DNA of 10,062 nt from Nitrococcus sp. (lineage in GTDB: Bacteria > Pseudomonadota > Gammaproteobacteria > Nitrococcales > Nitrococcaceae), in assembly GCA_030452365.1 (NCBI GenBank), contig JAKDMK010000052.1:1-10062 (forward strand), written 5' to 3'. The notes under the pieces were generated by a model. That model saw only the letters and a program-made list of their open reading frames with translations, did not search any database and was not told where the DNA came from. Positions 5,668 through 10,062 of the stretch are shown piece after piece (position 1 is the stretch's first letter; each line of letters starts with the position of its first letter). The position numbers were made by a program, and so were the translations under genes.

Positions 5668-6027
5668 CTACATGGTGTGCGTGGGTCGCTCGGATTCCAA
5701 AGCGCCGGCGAGATGGGTCTCGATCTTGGTTCGCGCCGGACCTCCGTCTTTGTCGGTGAACTGCAGTCCAATCCCGGCGGTACGGTTGTCCTGAGCGCCA
5801 CGCGGAGTGATCCAGATAACACGCCCGACCACAGGAATTTTTTCGGCTTCTTCCATAAGGCTCAACAAAATGAAGACCTCGTCGCCCAGCTCGTACGACT
5901 TAGTCGTGGGGATGAACAGTCCGCCGTTTTTTACATAACCCATGTAGGCGGCATACAAAGTTTGCTTATCCGTTATGGATACCGACAGGATCCCCTGGCG
6001 GGCGCCCGCTTGCGGCCTCTGTACCAT
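5668..6027 (-). CDS. pilZ: Type IV pilus assembly protein PilZ
   Basis: The 119-residue product is a single-domain PilZ protein. GILSVSITDKQTLYAAYM (12-29), NGGLFIPT (34-41), YELGDEVFILL (45-55), IPVVGRVIWITP (64-75) and the C-terminal KIETHLAGALESERPTHTM (101-119) are the hallmarks of the pseudomonad-type PilZ needed for type IV pilus assembly. As in that subgroup, the RxxxR and (D/N)xSxxG residues that bind cyclic di-GMP in other PilZ domains are not present, so it is expected to act by protein contacts in the cytoplasm, not as a second-messenger sensor. The ATG at 6027 lies six bases after the holB stop, with GGGGTGA upstream. It is the last gene of the housekeeping operon. Length and sequence are normal. 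Confidence 0.95.
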   Translation of the reverse strand: MVQRPQAGARQGILSVSITDKQTLYAAYMGYVKNGGLFIPTTKSYELGDEVFILLSLMEEAEKIPVVGRVIWITPRGAQDNRTAGIGLQFTDKDGGPARTKIETHLAGALESERPTHTM

Positions 6028-6033
6028 AAGTTG

Positions 6034-7038
6034 TCACCCCATCGTTTGCGCGCGAGCACTGCGCACGGCAGTTCGCCAACCGATGAGCAAATCCTCGAGC
6101 GCGAGCTGCTCGTTGAGCGGTTGATCGGCTGCTCGTCGTATAGCCGTTACCTGTTCCATATAATTGTGCAGATGCGAGCAATCTATAGCCTGGCTTAGCA
6201 TATGTAATTGCGCGCTGCCTGAGATGCGATCTGCATCGCAATCCGTAATTGCAGCGCGCGCGAGCTCAGCAAGCGCTAGCTGCAGCAGCTCGATCCACTC
6301 ACGCAGCCCAGTCCCTGTCCAGCCTTGCGCAGCCAACACCGGCGATTGGCGGTTATGGGCGATCGCTACTAGATCTGCCACCAGCGCGGTATACCGCTCC
6401 CCAACCCCGGCTTGAGTGTAGGCTATGGCCCGCAGTGGCATGCCGCCGGCAAGCGCCAATAGATCAATCGCATCCGGGTAGTGCGTAGCCAGCCAGTCAC
6501 GGGCAAGGCCCGCGGCCGGTAGTTTCAGCTGCACTCGCTGGCAACGGCTGCGTAGAGTCGCCGGCAGCTGCGAGAGCTCGCTGGTGACCAGCAGGAGCAC
6601 CGCGGCCGCGGGTGGCTCCTCCAACGTCTTGAGCAGGCTATTCGCTGCCGACAATGTCATGCGATCGGCCGGGTCTACTAGCGCGACCCGATATCCCCCG
6701 TATTGGCTCGAGCGCATCAAAAAATCGATCAACTGCCTGATCTGATCGATCTTAATTGGCCCGCCTGCATCCCTCTCCGGATGCACCGCATAATGATCGG
6801 GATGACTACCAGCCGCCTGTAGAGAGCAGCTGCGGCAACGCCCGCACCCGTCACCCTCAGGCAGGGGCGACAAGCACAGCAGCGCCCGAGCAAACCCGCG
6901 CGCAAACGCGGACTTCCCTAGCCCGGCACTCCCCGTTACAGCAATGGCATGGGGTACCCGCCCGCGCCGGTGACAGGCGATCAGCCGGTCCCAAACAGCA
7001 TGATGCCAAGGCAGGCGATCGGTCTGCACGGCAATCAT
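6034..7038 (-). CDS. holB: DNA polymerase III subunit delta'
   Basis: The 334-residue product is the delta' subunit of the clamp loader, which helps place the sliding clamp on primed DNA. The AAA+ domain shows a Walker A GSAGLGKS (36-43), here intact although the E. coli protein has lost it. A zinc-binding cluster follows (Cys55, Cys65, Cys68, Cys71), then [10 protein letters not shown] (134-143) and the SRC motif in TLRSRC (161-166), which carries the arginine finger. The C-terminal helical collar domain fills about 200-334. The ATG at 7038 overlaps the tmk stop in an ATGA arrangement, indicating translational coupling; this decides the start over a longer open frame reaching 7155. The tmk-holB-pilZ order is common in gammaproteobacteria. 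Confidence 0.95.
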   Translation of the reverse strand: MIAVQTDRLPWHHAVWDRLIACHRRGRVPHAIAVTGSAGLGKSAFARGFARALLCLSPLPEGDGCGRCRSCSLQAAGSHPDHYAVHPERDAGGPIKIDQIRQLIDFLMRSSQYGGYRVALVDPADRMTLSAANSLLKTLEEPPAAAVLLLVTSELSQLPATLRSRCQRVQLKLPAAGLARDWLATHYPDAIDLLALAGGMPLRAIAYTQAGVGERYTALVADLVAIAHNRQSPVLAAQGWTGTGLREWIELLQLALAELARAAITDCDADRISGSAQLHMLSQAIDCSHLHNYMEQVTAIRRAADQPLNEQLALEDLLIGWRTAVRSARAQTMG

Positions 7039-7667
7039 GTCGGCTCGAAACCGCCGCCGACCAGATCGGCAAGAGCCGCCGCAATCTGCGTGTGTACCGC
7101 ATCGAGTGAGCCGCTGGCATCGATTCGCCGCATGCGCTCCGGCTCCGCGGCGCAACGCTCTAAATAGACGCGCCGCACGCGCTCGAAAAAGGCGCGACGC
7201 TCGCTCTCGAAGCGGTCCGGGATACCACGGCGCGCGGCACGCGCCAAACCCGTAGCCACCGGCACGTCCAGGTACAAGGTCCGGTCGGGACGCAGATCAC
7301 CCTGCACCCAGTGCTCCAGCAATCCTATACGCGCCGGGCCGAGCGCACGGCCGCCACCTTGGTAGGCATACGTTGCGTCGGTGAAACGATCGCAGACCAC
7401 CCAGCGACCCGCCGCCAACGCCGGTCGTATAACCCGAGCCAAGTGTTGTGCCCGCGCTGCAAAGATCAACAAAGCTTCGGCATCCCCCGCCATGTCCTGG
7501 AAGCGGTGATCCAGTAGAAGAGCTCGGAGCGATTCTCCCAGCGGAGTCCCGCCGGGCTCTCGGGTGATCACCGCCTCAATGGCGCGTTTGCGCAGTAGCT
7601 CCGTGAGGTATTCGAGGCAGGTGGTTTTGCCAGCGCCTTCGAGCCCCTCGACCGTAATGAAACGCAC
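7035..7667 (-). CDS. tmk: Thymidylate kinase
   Basis: The 210-residue product phosphorylates dTMP to dTDP in the cytoplasm, an essential step to dTTP. The P-loop GLEGAGKTT is at 8-16, the [10 protein letters not shown] substrate loop at 37-46, [16 protein letters not shown] at 92-107, and the LID region with [10 protein letters not shown] at 145-154. The start is taken as GTG 7667: it gives the usual length (about 210), puts the P-loop where the family has it, and has a GGGGGG stretch upstream as ribosome site. The frame stays open to 7955, but that extension would overlap mltG. The gene begins 28 bases after the mltG stop and overlaps holB by four bases. Confidence 0.95.
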   Translation of the reverse strand: MRFITVEGLEGAGKTTCLEYLTELLRKRAIEAVITREPGGTPLGESLRALLLDHRFQDMAGDAEALLIFAARAQHLARVIRPALAAGRWVVCDRFTDATYAYQGGGRALGPARIGLLEHWVQGDLRPDRTLYLDVPVATGLARAARRGIPDRFESERRAFFERVRRVYLERCAAEPERMRRIDASGSLDAVHTQIAAALADLVGGGFEPT

Positions 7668-7695
7668 CGGTCGTGTGCCCCCCGATGGCTGTGTC

Positions 7696-8715
7696 TCATC
7701 GCTCGTGTAACAGATACTTGCGCACCGCTTGGTTATGCTCTGCCAAGGTGGCGGAGAACTCATGGCTGCCATCGCCGCGAGCAACGAAATACAACGCCTT
7801 GCCAGCATCCGGGTGCAGCACCGCAACAATGGAGGCACGCCCGGGCATGGCGATAGGCGTCGGGGGCAACCCCTTGCGAGTATAAGTATTGTAGGGTGAG
7901 TCGTTGCGCAGGTCGCGGTAGCGAATATCGCCGTCGAACTCCGCCCCCAACCCATAGATGATGGATGGATCCGTTTGCAGCGGCATGCCGCGCTCGAGCC
8001 GGCGCATAAAAACCCCGGCGACCTGCGCCCGCTCCTTCGTCCGCGCGGTTTCCTTCTCGACGATAGAGGCCAAAATGAGCGCTTGGTAAGGGCTCTTCAA
8101 GGGTAAACCATCGGCGCGCTGCTCCCATTGCGCCTGCAGCACCCGCTGCATGGCAACATATGCACGCTTGAGTAAGGCGACATCCGTGCCGCCTCTAGAG
8201 AAGCGATATGTTTCCGGGAGAAAGCGACCTTCTGGGTTCTCTCCCGCATGTCCTAGCTGCGCCATTACATCGGCTGGCGCATCACTCGACAAGATATGGC
8301 GTAATGCGGTGTTGAACTCAAGCGCCCGCAAGAGGTCACGGAAAGTCCAGCCCTCAACAATGGTGAAGCGGTGCCGGATTACAGCGCCAGCGACCATTCG
8401 ATCGAGCAGCTCTAACGTCGTCATCCCCGGCTCAACGGCATATTCACCCGCTTTGATCGCCGCGGCCTTGCCGCTGATACGGCCATACAGACGCAAGACC
8501 CGTGGATGTTCGAGCCAACCGCGTTGCACAAGCTCGCCCGCCAGCGCGGTAAGCGAAGTGCCCTTGGCCAGTTCGACAACTTGCCGCTCGCCGGTGCTGA
8601 GCAGTGGCTCGGTGCCCAGATCGTTCAGCGCCACGCCTACCCACACGGCTAAGCTACCCGTAGCCGCCAGTCCGCCCACCAGTAGGAGCATAAGGATCCG
8701 GCGCGAACGCCACAT
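7696..8715 (-). CDS. mltG: Endolytic murein transglycosylase MltG
   Basis: The 339-residue product is a YceG-like transglycosylase that cuts nascent glycan strands in the inner membrane and is thought to end their polymerisation. A basic start (MWRSRR) and one membrane anchor (about 7-29) place the domain in the periplasm. A LysM-like segment lies at about 45-110. The catalytic domain includes EGRFLPETY (162-170), LASIVEKET (215-223) with the catalytic Glu220, [12 protein letters not shown] (246-257) and [17 protein letters not shown] (276-292). The ATG at 8715 has GGAGTGA upstream. The length is normal (340 in E. coli). It stands between fabF and tmk; the frequent companion pabC is absent. 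Confidence 0.95.
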   Translation of the reverse strand: MWRSRRILMLLLVGGLAATGSLAVWVGVALNDLGTEPLLSTGERQVVELAKGTSLTALAGELVQRGWLEHPRVLRLYGRISGKAAAIKAGEYAVEPGMTTLELLDRMVAGAVIRHRFTIVEGWTFRDLLRALEFNTALRHILSSDAPADVMAQLGHAGENPEGRFLPETYRFSRGGTDVALLKRAYVAMQRVLQAQWEQRADGLPLKSPYQALILASIVEKETARTKERAQVAGVFMRRLERGMPLQTDPSIIYGLGAEFDGDIRYRDLRNDSPYNTYTRKGLPPTPIAMPGRASIVAVLHPDAGKALYFVARGDGSHEFSATLAEHNQAVRKYLLHER

Positions 8716-8779
8716 GCTCGACTCACTCCGGCTGTCGGCCGCTGAACATAGGGATGACTCGGCGAACGCAGATCGTCAA

Positions 8780-8807
8780 CGCACCAGGAGATTGCACACC
8801 TGGTGCG
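8780..8807 (-). terminator. Stem-loop between fabF and mltG
   Basis: Bases 8780-8788 pair perfectly with 8799-8807 (9 bp, 10-base loop), starting one base after the fabF stop codon on the minus strand. No T run follows, so it may act as a partial terminator or as a stabiliser of the fabF message rather than a full stop. It occupies part of the 93-base gap where pabC is found in many relatives. Confidence 0.45.
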
Positions 8808-8808
8808 C

Positions 8809-10050
8809 TCAAGCCAGCCGACGAAAGATCACGCTCGCGTTGCTTCCACCAAAGCCGAAGGAGTTCGACAGCACGACAGTGATGGGCATCTCGCGCGCCT
8901 CATGCGCGACAAAATCCAGATCCAGATGGTCATCCGGACAATCGAGATTGATTGTAGGGGGGGCCACCTGATCCCGCAGCGCCAGAATGCTGAAAATGGC
9001 CTCGATACCACCGGCCGCACCGAGAAGATGCCCGGTCATGGACTTAGTGGAGCTAACGGCGAGCTTGCGGGCATGATCGGCGAAGACGCTCTTGATCGCA
9101 TCGCATTCGACTCGATCCCCGGCTGGAGTCGACGTGCCATGCGCGTTGATGTAATCAATCTGATCGCGGTTGAGCCGCGCATCCCGCAGCGCGTTGACTA
9201 CGGCGCGTTGCGCTCCGCCGCCATCCTCTGGTGGCAAAGTCATATGATGCGCGTCCGCGCTCATGCCAAACCCGATGAGCTCAGCATGGATTCGTGCGCC
9301 CCGGCGCCTAGCATGCTCCAGCTCCTCTAACACCAGTACCCCCGCTCCGTCGCCGAGCACAAAGCCGTCACGGTCCCGATCCCAAGGCCGACTGGCCCGC
9401 GGCGGATCATCATTGCGCATCGATAACGCCCGCGCGGCGGCGAAGCCTCCAAGCCCCGTCGGCGTGGTCGCGAACTCAGCCCCGCCGGCGAACATTACCT
9501 CGGCATCACCATAGGCGATTACCCGACCAGCCTGGCCGATGTTGTGGGTTCCCGATGCACAGGCGCTGACGATTGCGAAGTTCGGGCCCTTGATCCCGAG
9601 CAGGATTGAGAGGTTTCCGGCAAGCATATTGATGATCGCGCTCGGGACATAGAAGGGGCTGATCTTGCGTGGGCCACCGCTTAGAAATGCCTGCTGCACA
9701 TTCTCAATGCTGAACAGACCACCGATACCCGAACCCAGGCAGGCCCCGATGCGCTCGGCGTTGCCATCGTTGATTTCTAGCGCGGAGTCGCGCAGGGCAT
9801 CTACCGCCGCCGCGATTCCGTAGTGGATGAACGGGTCCATCTTGCGCGCTTCCTTGGCGGCAAGGTAGCGCACCACATCAAAATCACGGACCTCACCGCC
9901 GAATCGAACCGGATAACCGAATACGTCAAAGCGCTCGATAGTTCGAATACCGCTATGGCCCGCACATATATTTCTCCAAGCCGCTTCTACCGTATTGCCG
10001 ACCGGGGAGACAATACCCAGGCCTGTCACCACTACACGCCGTGCGGCCAC
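8809..10050 (-). CDS. fabF: Beta-ketoacyl-ACP synthase II
   Basis: The 413-residue product condenses malonyl-ACP with acyl-ACP in type II fatty-acid elongation (KAS II) in the cytoplasm. Numbering from the GTG at 10050, the catalytic triad is Cys164 (SACASGTHN), His304 ([11 protein letters not shown]) and His341 ([10 protein letters not shown]), with Lys336 in [15 protein letters not shown] (396-402) is the gating loop. [19 protein letters not shown] (4-22) opens the thiolase fold. GTG is chosen because GGAGG (10061-10057) is six bases away and the length equals the E. coli protein; an in-frame TTG at 10056 would touch the ribosome site directly. acpP and fabG, the usual upstream partners, would lie outside the window. 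Confidence 0.97.
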   Translation of the reverse strand: MAARRVVVTGLGIVSPVGNTVEAAWRNICAGHSGIRTIERFDVFGYPVRFGGEVRDFDVVRYLAAKEARKMDPFIHYGIAAAVDALRDSALEINDGNAERIGACLGSGIGGLFSIENVQQAFLSGGPRKISPFYVPSAIINMLAGNLSILLGIKGPNFAIVSACASGTHNIGQAGRVIAYGDAEVMFAGGAEFATTPTGLGGFAAARALSMRNDDPPRASRPWDRDRDGFVLGDGAGVLVLEELEHARRRGARIHAELIGFGMSADAHHMTLPPEDGGGAQRAVVNALRDARLNRDQIDYINAHGTSTPAGDRVECDAIKSVFADHARKLAVSSTKSMTGHLLGAAGGIEAIFSILALRDQVAPPTINLDCPDDHLDLDFVAHEAREMPITVVLSNSFGFGGSNASVIFRRLA

Positions 10051-10056
10051 GGACAA

Positions 10057-10061
10057 CCTCC
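10057..10061 (-). promoter_or_regulatory. Ribosome binding site that decides the fabF start
   Basis: GGAGG reads on the minus strand from 10061 to 10057. It is six bases from GTG 10050, the ideal distance, and has no spacing from TTG 10056. This favours the GTG start. Confidence 0.7.
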
Positions 10062-10062
10062 A

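Noticed and set aside
7039..7155. Longer holB start
   Set aside because: It would lie wholly inside tmk; the ATGA overlap at 7035-7038 is the standard coupled start.
7668..7955. Longer tmk start
   Set aside because: The extension overlaps mltG by about 260 bases and adds residues unlike any thymidylate kinase; GTG 7667 gives the normal length.
10051..10056. TTG start of fabF
   Set aside because: It touches the GGAGG ribosome site with no spacing; GTG 10050 has the correct distance.
1..10062. CRISPR array, tRNA, rRNA or phage genes
   Set aside because: No regularly spaced repeats, cloverleaf structure or phage proteins were recognised on either strand.

Overview
The window looks like chromosomal DNA of a moderately GC-rich gammaproteobacterium. 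The main evidence is the minus-strand run fabF - mltG - tmk - holB - pilZ (window end to 5668), a gene order typical of that class. The PilZ, HolB and petA-type Rieske sequences also read as proteobacterial. No genus can be named from the sequence alone.

Layout, left to right. (1) 1-347: no gene; a strong GC-rich stem-loop (34-72) and, further right, a good sigma-70-type promoter with a Fur-box-like sequence over its -10. (2) 348-821 (+): a DUF2325-family protein. (3) 798-914: a small nested palindrome with perfect 27-bp terminal inverted repeats. It supplies the stop codon and the last seven residues of both convergent genes beside it. (4) 891-2882 (-): three genes reading leftwards: a solitary Rieske iron-sulfur protein (petA-like, no petB/petC), an unrecognised 192-residue protein and a predicted phosphoribosyltransferase. 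(5) 2883-3189: divergent intergenic region with a 15-bp palindrome, a possible promoter and the first copy of a 32-bp direct repeat. (6) 3190-5577 (+): a two-gene unit, a TraB/PrgY-family membrane protein and a PLP-dependent class V aminotransferase-fold enzyme without the desulfurase cysteine loop. The second copy of the 32-bp repeat sits on its stop codon, so the pair is bracketed by direct repeats. (7) 5668-10050 (-): a tightly packed housekeeping operon for fatty-acid elongation (fabF), peptidoglycan strand termination (mltG), dTMP kinase (tmk), the DNA polymerase III delta' subunit (holB) and type IV pilus PilZ. pabC, often found between fabF and mltG, is absent; a 9-bp hairpin is there instead.

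The housekeeping operon is ordinary. The left half is a patchwork of small units with less usual neighbours, and the repeats lie at the unit boundaries. The most unusual observations are the mirror-image palindrome that ends two genes in the same reading frame, and the repeat-bracketed TraB/aminotransferase pair. Neither is shown to be a new system; both can be tested by genome-wide repeat and neighbourhood searches.
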